A DNA stretch of 43,810 nt, taken from Candidatus Gastranaerophilales bacterium (lineage in GTDB: Bacteria; Cyanobacteriota; Vampirovibrionia; Gastranaerophilales; JANQFW01). The translations under genes and the position numbers were made by a program. The first letter of the stretch is position 1. Every line of letters starts with the position of its first letter. Shown piece by piece: positions 26,899 to 35,351 of the stretch. The stretch is taken from positions 1 to 43,810 of the forward strand of contig JANQFW010000020.1 of NCBI GenBank assembly GCA_028277625.1, read 5' to 3'. The notes beneath the pieces are model-generated. The model was not told the origin of the DNA, did not search any database, and saw nothing but the letters and a program-made list of their open reading frames with translations.

Positions 26899-27928
26899 AC
26901 ATACAATCGCCATAGCTATAAAAGCGATATCTATCTTGAATAGCCTTTTTATAAGCATCAAAAACAAAATCTCTACTAGCAAACGCTGATATTAACATTA
27001 GCAAAGTAGATTTTGGTAAATGAAAATTAGTTATAACTTTATCGACTACATTGAATTTATATCCGGGATAAATAAATAAATCACTGCTATCTGCAGTTGG
27101 AATAATATTATTATACTTTTTATAAACAGATTCCAATGTTCTAACAGAAGTTGTACCAACTGCAACAATATTTTTTCCTTGTTCTTTGCCAGTATTTATT
27201 ATTTTTGCTGTTTCTTCAGATATTTCATAAAACTCTTCATCCATCTCATGTTCAAGGATATTGTCAACTTTTACCGGTCTGAATGTTCCTAAACCTACAT
27301 TCAAAGTAACTGAGCATACTTGTACACCTTTTTGCTTAAGCTTTTGCAATATATCTTCAGTAAAATGCAAGCCAGCTGTAGGCGCTGCAACAGAACCAGG
27401 TGATTGTGCATAAACGGTTTGATATCTATTTAAATCAAGTTGTTTAATTTCTTGATCGCTCATTTTTCTTTCAATATAAGGTGGTAAAGGTATATTGCCC
27501 ACCTTTTCCAAATTTTCATAAAAATTACCAAAATATAATAATTCTACTTCCCACTTATCATTTTCCGCCCTACCAATAACTTTAACACTAAAGTCTTCAG
27601 CAATCTTTATTTCTGTACCGGGTTTAACTCTTTTAGATGGCTTAATTAATGACTCCCATATTTTTTCTTGTTTTTCTTTCAGCAAAAACACCTCTATTTT
27701 TGCCCCGGTATCCTTTTGGCCTATTAATCTAGCAGGTATCACCTTTGTATTGTTAATTACAAGAATATCGTTTTCTGTTAAATAATCAACTATATTAAAA
27801 AAATTTTTATTTTCGATAGTATTTTCTTCTTTATCTAAAACCATTAACTTTGAGCAGTCTCTTTTTTCACAAGGAAACTGCGCTATTAGTTCTTCTGGCA
27901 AATGATAGTCAAACTCGTTTATGTGCAT
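26888..27928 (-). CDS. queA: tRNA preQ1(34) S-adenosylmethionine ribosyltransferase-isomerase QueA
   Basis: 346 residues from the ATG at 27928; a TTG at 27940 would add four residues and is less likely. QueA adds the ribosyl part of S-adenosylmethionine to preQ1-modified tRNA to form epoxyqueuosine. Recognisable motifs: INEFDYHLPEELIAQFP, LVINNTKVIPARL, PLPPYI, YQTVYAQSPGSVAAPTAGLHF, VTLNVGLGTFRPV, VAVGTTSVRTLES and ITNFHLPKSTLLMLISAF. Its length is typical. It diverges from larE with only 41 bases between the start codons, so their promoters must overlap the coding regions or be very compact. Confidence 0.95.
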   Translation of the reverse strand: MHINEFDYHLPEELIAQFPCEKRDCSKLMVLDKEENTIENKNFFNIVDYLTENDILVINNTKVIPARLIGQKDTGAKIEVFLLKEKQEKIWESLIKPSKRVKPGTEIKIAEDFSVKVIGRAENDKWEVELLYFGNFYENLEKVGNIPLPPYIERKMSDQEIKQLDLNRYQTVYAQSPGSVAAPTAGLHFTEDILQKLKQKGVQVCSVTLNVGLGTFRPVKVDNILEHEMDEEFYEISEETAKIINTGKEQGKNIVAVGTTSVRTLESVYKKYNNIIPTADSSDLFIYPGYKFNVVDKVITNFHLPKSTLLMLISAFASRDFVFDAYKKAIQDRYRFYSYGDCMFIH

Positions 27929-27969
27929 ATTATTATCCAATTTATTTTATTACTGCTATAATTTTGAAT

Positions 27970-28803
27970 ATGAAGACTTTAAATTTATCAAAAAATCTAC
28001 AAAAAAAGTTTAATCATCTACAAGATATTTTAAAAAGCTACGAAAGCATGCTTGTAGGATTTTCAGGAGGCGTGGACAGTACTTTATTGTCTTATGTTGC
28101 CCATAATATTTTAGCTCAAAAATCTTTAATAACTACAATAAATTCAGAATTTTACCCCAAAATTGAGCTGGAAGAAACTTTAAAAATTGCAAAAGTTCTG
28201 AATATTCCTCTTAAAATATTAGAATTAAAAGTTCTTAATCATTCAGATGTGATAAAAAATGATAAACTACGCTGCAAATACTGCAAAACCTTTTTGTTTA
28301 AACAATTAATAGAGCTAAAAGATAAACAAGGCTTAAACTATGTTTGCGATGGCTCTAATATGGATGACCTAAATGATTATAGGCCTGGCTTTGAAGCTAT
28401 AAAGCAACTTGGAATAAAAAGCCCTCTTATTGAAGCTAATATTAATAAAAATGAAATAAGAGAAATAGCTCAAGAGCTAAATTTACCAAACTGGGATAAA
28501 CCATCACAGGCTTGTTTAGCTTCTCGTATACCTTATGACACTAGTATTTCTTTAGATATATTAAAACAAATAGAAAAAGCAGAAAAAATCTTAGTTGAAT
28601 TGGGGTATAAAACATATAGGGTTAGGCAGCATAATGATATCGCCAGGATAGAGATACATCCTGATGATTTTTCTCAATTTATGCAAAAGCACTCTGAATT
28701 TATAAATAAAGAATTTAAAAAATTAAATTATAATTATGTTTGTTTAGACTTAAAAGGTTATGTTTCGGGTAGTTTAAATGGAATACTTAAAAAATCTTCT
28801 TGA
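27970..28803 (+). CDS. larE: LarE-type sulfur transferase (4Fe-4S class)
   Basis: 277 residues starting at the ATG at 27970; upstream open sequence overlaps the queA gene and lacks homology. LarE adenylates and sulfurates the pyridinium dicarboxylate mononucleotide in nickel-pincer nucleotide synthesis. The PP-loop SGGVDS is at 32-37. Three cysteines, C102 and C105 (RCKYCKTF) and C182 (QACLASRIPYD), fit the version that holds a 4Fe-4S cluster and supplies sulfur from it, rather than the single-Cys sacrificial version of Lactobacillus plantarum. Its end overlaps larB by 26 bp. The larC nickel insertase is not in this window. Confidence 0.88.
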   Translation: MKTLNLSKNLQKKFNHLQDILKSYESMLVGFSGGVDSTLLSYVAHNILAQKSLITTINSEFYPKIELEETLKIAKVLNIPLKILELKVLNHSDVIKNDKLRCKYCKTFLFKQLIELKDKQGLNYVCDGSNMDDLNDYRPGFEAIKQLGIKSPLIEANINKNEIREIAQELNLPNWDKPSQACLASRIPYDTSISLDILKQIEKAEKILVELGYKTYRVRQHNDIARIEIHPDDFSQFMQKHSEFINKEFKKLNYNYVCLDLKGYVSGSLNGILKKSS

Positions 28804-29527
28804 AGAATATAAAAATGGTAATGTCTCACTAGATAAAACCATGAATGAACTTAAAAATTTACCATACAAAGACATGGACTTTGCCAAAATTGATCATCAT
28901 AGACATTTAAGGCAAGGCTTCCCGGAGGTTGTTTTTTGTGCAGGCAAAACAAATGAACAAATTGTTGAAATATTAAAAGAATTAAAAAGAAAAAATAGTA
29001 TTGTTCTTGCAACCAAAGCTAATAAAGAAAATGCAGATTTTATTTTACAAAAGCTACCTCAATGTAGATATCATGAAAAAGCTAAAACTATAAGCTACGG
29101 GACATTTCCTAAAATTAAAACACATAGTTACGCTTGCTTAATTACTGCAGGTACTGCCGATATTCCAGTAGCAGAAGAATCAAGAATATTTTTAAAAGCA
29201 GCAGGCATACAAACAAAAAAGCTTTACGACTGTGGTGTTGCAGGTGTTCATAGGCTATTTAGCAATGTAGATGATGTGTTAAATGCTTCTGCCATAATTG
29301 TTATAGCAGGAATGGAAGGAGCATTAGCCAGCATTATTGGAGGCATTGCCCCTTGTCCTGTTATAGCTGTACCTACTAGCATTGGCTATGGTGCAAACCT
29401 TGGAGGCATAGCAGCATTGCTTGGAATGCTTAACAGTTGTGCGCCTACAGTTTCTGTTGTAAATATTGATAATGGATTTGGTGCTGCTTATTCTGCTTCT
29501 ATGATAGTCAAGCAATCAGACAGGTAA
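28778..29527 (+). CDS. larB: LarB, pyridinium-3,5-biscarboxylic acid mononucleotide synthase
   Basis: 249 residues of the PurE-like LarB family. The N-terminal segment FAKIDHHRHLRQGFPEVVF and the later TAGTADIPVAEES, DCGVAGVHR, VIAGMEGALASIIGG and PTSIGYGANLGGIAALLGML are diagnostic. LarB carboxylates nicotinic acid adenine dinucleotide and cleaves AMP, the first step of nickel-pincer nucleotide synthesis; LarE then adds sulfur. The order larE-larB with overlap suggests coupled translation. The gene ends one base before the convergent hisH stop. Confidence 0.92.
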   Translation: MEYLKNLLEEYKNGNVSLDKTMNELKNLPYKDMDFAKIDHHRHLRQGFPEVVFCAGKTNEQIVEILKELKRKNSIVLATKANKENADFILQKLPQCRYHEKAKTISYGTFPKIKTHSYACLITAGTADIPVAEESRIFLKAAGIQTKKLYDCGVAGVHRLFSNVDDVLNASAIIVIAGMEGALASIIGGIAPCPVIAVPTSIGYGANLGGIAALLGMLNSCAPTVSVVNIDNGFGAAYSASMIVKQSDR

Positions 29528-29528
29528 T

Positions 29529-30116
29529 TTACAACTCAAGCCATTTTTTTATAATGTTATAGCCAACCTGACCACTTCTTTCAGGGTGAAACTGAAAAGA
29601 AATTATATTTTCATGCTCAACAGAAGCAGTAAAGTCAATATGATAACTAGAATAAGCAGAAACAATATCCTTATTATCAGGCAGCACATGATAAGAATGC
29701 ACAAAATAAACATACTCATCAATTAAAACAGTATTATTAGCAGTTGTTTTTAACTTATTCCAGCCAATTTGAGGAACTTTCCCCTCCGTAAACCTGACAA
29801 CTTTACCGGGAAAAATTCCTAATCCTTTTTGCCCGGGAGCCTCTTCACTTTCTTCAAATAAAACCTGCATCCCAAGGCATATTCCAAGAAAAGGCTTGCC
29901 TGAATTTACGCTATCAACAAGTATCTCAGTTAACCCTTTTGACTCTAAAGAATTCATAAATTGTCCAAAATGGCCTACCCCAGGAAAAATTAATCTGTCA
30001 GCTTTTTTTATAACATCTTTTTCGCTAGTTACAATATAATCCTGCTCAAGCAAATCAAGCATATTCGTTAAGCTTTTAAGGTTCCCCGCGCCGTAGTCAA
30101 GAATGGTTAAGCCCAT
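29529..30116 (-). CDS. hisH: Imidazole glycerol phosphate synthase glutaminase HisH
   Basis: 195 residues, class I amidotransferase. Motifs: YGAGNLKSL, PGVGHFGQFM, catalytic Cys80 in FLGICLGMQ, and H177/E179 in FQFHPERSGQ. It delivers ammonia to HisF, whose gene is not in the window. It is the last gene of a leftward hisC-hisB-hisH cluster, 17 bp after hisB. AAGGGAGA lies upstream of the ATG. Confidence 0.95.
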   Translation of the reverse strand: MGLTILDYGAGNLKSLTNMLDLLEQDYIVTSEKDVIKKADRLIFPGVGHFGQFMNSLESKGLTEILVDSVNSGKPFLGICLGMQVLFEESEEAPGQKGLGIFPGKVVRFTEGKVPQIGWNKLKTTANNTVLIDEYVYFVHSYHVLPDNKDIVSAYSSYHIDFTASVEHENIISFQFHPERSGQVGYNIIKKWLEL

Positions 30117-30133
30117 TTTTTATATTATCTCCC

Positions 30134-30718
30134 TTAAATTGTACCCTTTGTAGACGGAATCACATCAGCATGCTCCTTATTTATAGCACATGCCAGATTT
30201 AAAGTTCTCGCAAACGATTTAAAAATAGCCTCAATCTTATGATGAGGATCTTCTCCATGCAATAGTTTTATATGCACAGTTGACATACACCCAGTTGCAA
30301 AGCTTGTGAAAAAGTGTTTAAGCAATACAGTATCAAAATCTCTAACAACATCTTCAGCTATATCAGCATCTACCACACAAACAGGCCTGCCGCTTAAATC
30401 AACAGAAGACATTGCCAATGACTCATCCATAGGAATTATAGTATGTCCATATCGATTAATGCCTTTTTTATAACCAAGAGCTTTTTTATAAGCTTCTCCC
30501 AAGGTTAAAGCAGTATCTTCTATAATATGATGAGGATCTCCATCATGAGATAAAACTTTTATATCTAAATCAAAATAACCATGAGAGGCTAATTGCTCTA
30601 ACATGTGGTCAAAAAATTTAATGCCGGTATCAATATTTTTAACACCTTTTCCATCAAGGTTCAGATTGATAAAAATTTCTGTTTCCAATGTTTTTCTCTC
30701 GACACTGCTTTGTCTCAT
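30134..30718 (-). CDS. hisB: Imidazoleglycerol-phosphate dehydratase HisB (monofunctional)
   Basis: 194 residues from the second of two close ATGs, chosen because AAAGGAG lies 8 bases before it and too close to the first. The duplicated IGPD fold is marked by FDHMLEQLASHG, DGDPHHIIEDTALTLG, MDESLAMSSVDLSGRP and HIKLLHGEDPHHKIEAIFK, with the manganese-binding His pairs. It converts imidazoleglycerol phosphate to imidazoleacetol phosphate. It lacks the N-terminal phosphatase domain of enteric HisB, so histidinol-phosphate phosphatase must come from elsewhere; the HAD domain of the preceding gene is a candidate. Confidence 0.95.
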   Translation of the reverse strand: MRQSSVERKTLETEIFINLNLDGKGVKNIDTGIKFFDHMLEQLASHGYFDLDIKVLSHDGDPHHIIEDTALTLGEAYKKALGYKKGINRYGHTIIPMDESLAMSSVDLSGRPVCVVDADIAEDVVRDFDTVLLKHFFTSFATGCMSTVHIKLLHGEDPHHKIEAIFKSFARTLNLACAINKEHADVIPSTKGTI

Positions 30719-30734
30719 TTTCATAACTCCTTTA

Positions 30735-32483
30735 TTATGAATTCAGCGTTTTCTCAGGTTGTTCAAATTCAATATTAACAACATCAATAATATCTTCAGT
30801 ATTGCTCAAAACAATAGTAGCACCTTTTTCAATAAGACTTTGTTTTAATTTTTCACTTTTATCCTGAGGAGGCAACACACCAATACCTTTTACATTTGCT
30901 GCCTTTGCAGCAATCATATCATCTGCTGTATCACCAAGATAATAAACCTTAACAGGATTAATTACCTCCAATATCTTGTGCAAACCACAAGGATCAGGTT
31001 TTTGAGCATCCATAGGAACATCATCCATAGACACTATTACAGAAAATAAATCCAAGCCCCACCTTTGTAATACATAAAGAGCCTCAGGGCGTGGCCTGCC
31101 CGTAAATATTGCCAAGTCATATTTTTTTGCCAAATCTTTTAGTATTTCCGGGTCTATTAATAACGACTCATTCGCAATATATCCGTTAAAATTATCTCCA
31201 AGATAAAAAGTTTGAAACGTTTTTATAATCTGCGCCTTTGGCATTTCTATGCCATCTTGTTTGAGCAAATATTCAGTTAAGTCCCAATCATTATTCAAAC
31301 CACCCAGATTTTTTGTTTCCTGGATTTTACCAAAAGAAATTTCTTTTTTAGCATAAAACTCATAAGTAGATTTTATAGCCCTGCGATATGACTCTCTTGT
31401 ATCTACTAAAACACCGTCAATATCAAATACTATCAGGTCTTTTTTTTCTTTAATTGTATCAATAATCATCTTGCATTGCTCAGGTGCAGGTAAAGCTATT
31501 CTAAAACAGCTATTTAAAAGAGGATTATTCAAGAATGCTTTTACTTTTATGCCGGAATTCAACAGTCGTTTGTATATAAATTCTGCCTTTGCACCAAAGT
31601 CAACCAATAAAAAGTTAGCATCACTCGGATAAACAGCATTAGCAATACTGCTTAACCCCTTGGTTAAATACTGTTTTGACTCTTGTACTTTATTCTTTAT
31701 AACTTCAAAATATTCAGTATCATCAAGCGCTGCTATTGCGGCGTTAGCAGCTATAGTATTTACACTAAACGGACTTATTATGCGCTTTATTAAATTTAGC
31801 ACATCAGGGTGAGCAACTATATATCCAATCCTAAGACCTGCAAGCGCATGATCTTTAGACAAAGATTTTGTATAAATTATATTAGGATACTGCTTTATTA
31901 AATCAATAAAATCTTCTTGCGCAAAGCTAGCATAGGTTATGTCTAATAAAATCAAACAATTTGAGCAGGCATTTAATACTTGTATCAAGTCTTCTCTGGA
32001 TATTGATTCTCCAGTAGGACTATTAGGCGTTGTAATTATAGCTATTTTAGTATTTTTTGTTATTCTTCTTATAAATTTTTCAACAGGAAACTTCCACTTT
32101 TCATCATATTTAACTTCAACATAGTTACAATTCATATTTTTTGCATAAACTTCATACATTGCAAAAGATGGAGTAACAGATACCACAAAGTCATCTTCCT
32201 CTACAAAAGTTGAAAATATATAGCTAATAGCCTCATCAGCACCATTGGTTGGCAAAACCATATTGCTATCAATGCTGTGAACTGCTGCTATTTTATTTAT
32301 AAGCTCACCATAGGCAGGATAAAACTTAATATCATTTTCCGTAATATTTTTTATGGATTCAAGAACCTTAGGAGAAGGTCCCATTATATTTTCATTCAAA
32401 TCCAGCTTTAATAACCAGTCTTCGATATACATTTGCTGGTCATACCCTTGTGAATCCCAGAGATGCTTCCTTGGAGAAATCAT
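30735..32483 (-). CDS. hisC: Histidinol-phosphate aminotransferase fused to a HAD phosphatase domain
   Basis: 582 residues in two domains. Residues 1-345 form a fold-type I aminotransferase of the HisC family: LDLNENIMGPSPKV, TNGADEAISYIF, TTPNSPTGES, PLP lysine K210 in KSLSKDHALAGLRIGY, and a FRIALPAPEQ C-terminal segment. Residues 350-575 form a HAD hydrolase: DIDGVLVDT with nucleophile D354 and D356, FTGRPRPEA (motif II), a Lys in DAQKPDP, and LGDTADDMIAAKAA (motif IV). HisC makes histidinol phosphate; a phosphatase must then remove the phosphate. The fusion in a his cluster with a monofunctional hisB suggests the HAD part does this, though it could be a repair or unrelated phosphatase. 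AAGAGG precedes the ATG. Confidence 0.9.
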   Translation of the reverse strand: MISPRKHLWDSQGYDQQMYIEDWLLKLDLNENIMGPSPKVLESIKNITENDIKFYPAYGELINKIAAVHSIDSNMVLPTNGADEAISYIFSTFVEEDDFVVSVTPSFAMYEVYAKNMNCNYVEVKYDEKWKFPVEKFIRRITKNTKIAIITTPNSPTGESISREDLIQVLNACSNCLILLDITYASFAQEDFIDLIKQYPNIIYTKSLSKDHALAGLRIGYIVAHPDVLNLIKRIISPFSVNTIAANAAIAALDDTEYFEVIKNKVQESKQYLTKGLSSIANAVYPSDANFLLVDFGAKAEFIYKRLLNSGIKVKAFLNNPLLNSCFRIALPAPEQCKMIIDTIKEKKDLIVFDIDGVLVDTRESYRRAIKSTYEFYAKKEISFGKIQETKNLGGLNNDWDLTEYLLKQDGIEMPKAQIIKTFQTFYLGDNFNGYIANESLLIDPEILKDLAKKYDLAIFTGRPRPEALYVLQRWGLDLFSVIVSMDDVPMDAQKPDPCGLHKILEVINPVKVYYLGDTADDMIAAKAANVKGIGVLPPQDKSEKLKQSLIEKGATIVLSNTEDIIDVVNIEFEQPEKTLNS

Positions 32484-32512
32484 TTTAAACCTCTTATTAA
32501 GTTGATGTATAT

Positions 32513-32545
32513 ACTAAAAGCTCTCTCACCCGCTAAGCTTTTAGT
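32513..32545 (-). promoter_or_regulatory. Inverted repeat upstream of the his cluster
   Basis: Perfect 10-bp inverted repeat ACTAAAAGCT/AGCTTTTAGT around a 13-base loop, 30 to 62 bases before the hisC start and about 70 bases after the stop of the upstream glycosyltransferase. It may be a leader hairpin, an operator, or the terminator of the upstream gene; there is no T-run after the stem. Confidence 0.45.
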
Positions 32546-32616
32546 TAAAGTTTTCTTTTTTATTCTCAATATTTATAAAATATCATAAAATAAGCTGTAG
32601 TAGCAAATTTTAGTAT

Positions 32617-33951
32617 TTATGCAATTTCTGTTTCTTCTTGATTTGCTTGATTTTGGTCTTTTTCCTGAACGCCATGTTCGGTTTTACCCCAGTCAAGGCC
32701 TCTTTTCATAAATATAATTTTAATAATAATATAAGAAGCTATTGGCGTCCAAATAAATACCATATAAATACCGGTTTCAATAGCCTGCACTATAGCTTTT
32801 AACAAGCCAAATTTATGATATTTTTTTAAACTGTATACAAGACAAAATATAAAGAAAAAACAAATAAGCGGCAGTACAGCAACAGAACTTAAAAAGTGAT
32901 TGTTAGTACCACGCACAAAGTTTATTCCATTAATTGCCCACTCTGAAACAAGCCATATAGGTAAAACCACCTCTGAAATATAGGCTAACATATCTAAACC
33001 AACCCTAAGAGAGACAGTTTTAGACGTTAAAACTTCTGTAAAATAATCTAAATATCTTCTAATACTACCTTCAAGCCATCTTCTTCTTTGTCTTAACAAC
33101 GGGAAAAATGATGTCACACCTTCTTCATAAACAGGAACATCAATACAAAATCTAATATCCCATCCTTTTAGGTGCAATCGTGTAGATAAATCCAAGTCAT
33201 CTGTTATTGTATGGTTATTCCATCCATCAACATCTCTTAGGGCTTCTTTTTTGATTAATTGACCATTACCTCTAAGCTCAACAGCACCTTTGATAGTATC
33301 TCTTCCTCTTTGAAAATGTGCATCAAGGCAGTACTCATTATTTTGACATCTTGTTAATAAATTAAGCTCATGATTATTAATTATTTTTCTGGCCTGTACA
33401 GCTCCAACATCTGGTTCAGCAAGATGCGGGATTATTTTGGTAAGAAAATCAGCATCAACTCTTGCATCAGCATCAAACACACAAATAACATCACCCTTAC
33501 TCATTTCCAGAGCTTCATTTAATACAGCGGATTTTCCAGGAAAAGCATCATCAGGCCTAGTGTAAAATCTAAATTTATCAGGATATTTTTCTGAAACTTC
33601 TTTTAAAACTCTAGCAGTACTATCTGAGCTTCTGTCGTCAATAATAATTATTTCATATTGCGGATAATCCAGCGCCAGCATATTAGCAATAGTATCTTGA
33701 ATTACAAATTCTTCATTATGCGCAGGAATAAGTATAGTAACAAAAGGCTTATAGCTAGTATTTAATTCTTTAGGCTTTTTCTTATATTTTCTTTTTTGAT
33801 GGTACTGCGCTGCCTGTATCAAGACCACATACAGCATCATAAACCCTAAAAGAATAAATATAGAAGATTGTACAGGTGTATATTTATGAAATATAAATAA
33901 AAATACCCATAAAAGAATTATTAATACTGCAAGTGTACATCTATCTTTCAA
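32617..33951 (-). CDS. Membrane family 2 glycosyltransferase
   Basis: 444 residues from a TTG start; AAAGGA at proper spacing supports it, and it is needed to include the first membrane helix. There are two N-terminal helices (about 7-25 and 29-48), a GT-A domain (about 68-300) with LIPAHNEE, IIDDRSSDST, FDADARVDAD (metal-binding D-x-D type), ELRGNGQLI, TDDLDLS and QRRRWLEGS, and C-terminal membrane helices from about 330. The Q-x-x-RW motif marks processive synthases such as poly-N-acetylglucosamine or cellulose synthases, so it may make an exopolysaccharide, but the sugar is unknown. It sits in a leftward group after another glycosyltransferase, an exporter and recO. Confidence 0.85.
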   Translation of the reverse strand: MKDRCTLAVLIILLWVFLFIFHKYTPVQSSIFILLGFMMLYVVLIQAAQYHQKRKYKKKPKELNTSYKPFVTILIPAHNEEFVIQDTIANMLALDYPQYEIIIIDDRSSDSTARVLKEVSEKYPDKFRFYTRPDDAFPGKSAVLNEALEMSKGDVICVFDADARVDADFLTKIIPHLAEPDVGAVQARKIINNHELNLLTRCQNNEYCLDAHFQRGRDTIKGAVELRGNGQLIKKEALRDVDGWNNHTITDDLDLSTRLHLKGWDIRFCIDVPVYEEGVTSFFPLLRQRRRWLEGSIRRYLDYFTEVLTSKTVSLRVGLDMLAYISEVVLPIWLVSEWAINGINFVRGTNNHFLSSVAVLPLICFFFIFCLVYSLKKYHKFGLLKAIVQAIETGIYMVFIWTPIASYIIIKIIFMKRGLDWGKTEHGVQEKDQNQANQEETEIA

Positions 33952-34123
33952 CTTTATGTCCTTTACCTGTGATACCCGCTTCTGTTTAAAATGATTGAGC
34001 TGCTACTTTTTATATCCCCCCTTTATCCCCTAACAAGAAAGACCTTCTCAAGTCGGGGTATGTAAAAAATATTATACTAATAAATATTATAATATAAAAA
34101 AATTATTAAGCTGCTGTCATAAT
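33952..34123. other. Gap between two glycosyltransferase genes
   Basis: 172 bp, AT-rich at the left and right ends with a more C-rich middle (about 34010-34060). It carries the AAAGGA site for the downstream TTG start. I saw no convincing promoter or strong hairpin. Confidence 0.4.
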
Positions 34124-35308
34124 TTAATATTTTGTCAACCTGGCAGCATAATCTTTTATAACATCAGCGGCTATTTTTCTTCCCTGAATGTCCATAGCCA
34201 TATTGGCAAAGTTTTCGCAGCTATCTATATACTTAGATTCGTTAAGTACTTTTTTAATAGAATGTGCCATTTCAAACTTATCAAGCTTATCATAGCCTAA
34301 TGTTTCAGCTACACCCAACTCATACATTCTCGATGCATTATTTTCTTGTTCTATTTGCCTTGCATCAGGTACGATTAGAGAAGGCTTACCAAGCGTTAAG
34401 AGCTCCATCGCTGTACTGTGACCGGCTTGAGTAATAATCAAATCAGCACTTTTCATGTAGCCAGCCAAACTACCAACAGTAGATATTACCCTTATATTAT
34501 CCGGCAGACCTCGAGTCTCTAAACTTGTAAAGATATCAAAGCGAATATCCGGTAATATTTTGGCAGTTTCTACAACTGTATCCAATAATGGTTTTCTGTA
34601 AGCATGTCCACCCAATGTCACTACAATATAAGGACTACTTGGTCTTTCAACACATTCAACTTCATTTCTATCCCAACTGACAAGCGGACCGGTAAACCTG
34701 GTGCGTTTCATAACTTTTAAATTATGGCTCAAATTGGGCAAACAAACTGTATAAGGTGGCGGAAAATCAGGTATCATAATTTCTTCAGCAGAACTTAACC
34801 AAGTTTTCATTATCCAGTCAAATGATCTGCCAAACACTCTAATTAAGGCAGAATCCTGTGCAAAAAACGGATAAAATCCGCTTTGGTTAGTCAAAGCAAC
34901 ACATGGCAGACCCAGTTTATCAGATGCAATAACCGGAACAAGCCTTCCATCTGCCACAACACAAGAAGCTCCTGATTTTTTTATAAGATCAATTTCTTTA
35001 CTTACCATTTGATTAAATTTTAAAGCCCAGGAATGATTTTTAATTATAGTTCTTCTAACGTCAAATGTGCCTTTTTTACCTACCAGCTTAAGTTCCTGAG
35101 GCACTTTAAAGCAGTTATATCCTGCATTGGCAAGACGTTCATAAGCATAATTATAACTGCCAATACAAACATTTTTTTTATCAAATTCTCTTGCAATCGC
35201 CAGAATTCTACTAGAGTGTCCTAAACCTTCACTACTTACAGAAAAATAGATATTATTTTTTATCTCAAAATTTAATTTTTTGGATTTCTTTTCCTTACCC
35301 AAATTCAT
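34124..35308 (-). CDS. GT-B fold glycosyltransferase (MurG/UGT-like)
   Basis: 394 residues. The N-terminal domain begins IYFSVSSEGLGHSSRILAIA, with the Gly/His-rich loop typical of GT-B enzymes. The C-terminal domain has VVTLGGHAYRKPLLDTV, STVGSLAGYMKSADLIITQAGHSTAMEL and GKPSLIVPD, a nucleotide-sugar binding pattern like MurG or GT1/GT28 enzymes. The acceptor is unknown. It is not the usual MurG, whose neighbours are cell-wall genes. The first 20 residues are Lys-rich and not conserved. The MFS transporter upstream lies 43 bp away, so one transcript is likely. Confidence 0.75.
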   Translation of the reverse strand: MNLGKEKKSKKLNFEIKNNIYFSVSSEGLGHSSRILAIAREFDKKNVCIGSYNYAYERLANAGYNCFKVPQELKLVGKKGTFDVRRTIIKNHSWALKFNQMVSKEIDLIKKSGASCVVADGRLVPVIASDKLGLPCVALTNQSGFYPFFAQDSALIRVFGRSFDWIMKTWLSSAEEIMIPDFPPPYTVCLPNLSHNLKVMKRTRFTGPLVSWDRNEVECVERPSSPYIVVTLGGHAYRKPLLDTVVETAKILPDIRFDIFTSLETRGLPDNIRVISTVGSLAGYMKSADLIITQAGHSTAMELLTLGKPSLIVPDARQIEQENNASRMYELGVAETLGYDKLDKFEMAHSIKKVLNESKYIDSCENFANMAMDIQGRKIAADVIKDYAARLTKY

Positions 35309-35351
35309 TTTTTGATATTTTGTCCTTTTCTGCTGGCGTATACTTTATATT

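Noticed and set aside
27850-27969. Longer larE start at 27850
   Set aside because: The extra 40 residues lie inside the queA coding region on the other strand and do not look like LarE; the ATG at 27970 gives the usual length.
34010-34060. C-rich and G-rich runs in the glycosyltransferase gap as a terminator
   Set aside because: The CCCC and GGGG runs do not extend into a continuous stem on either strand, so no stable hairpin could be supported.
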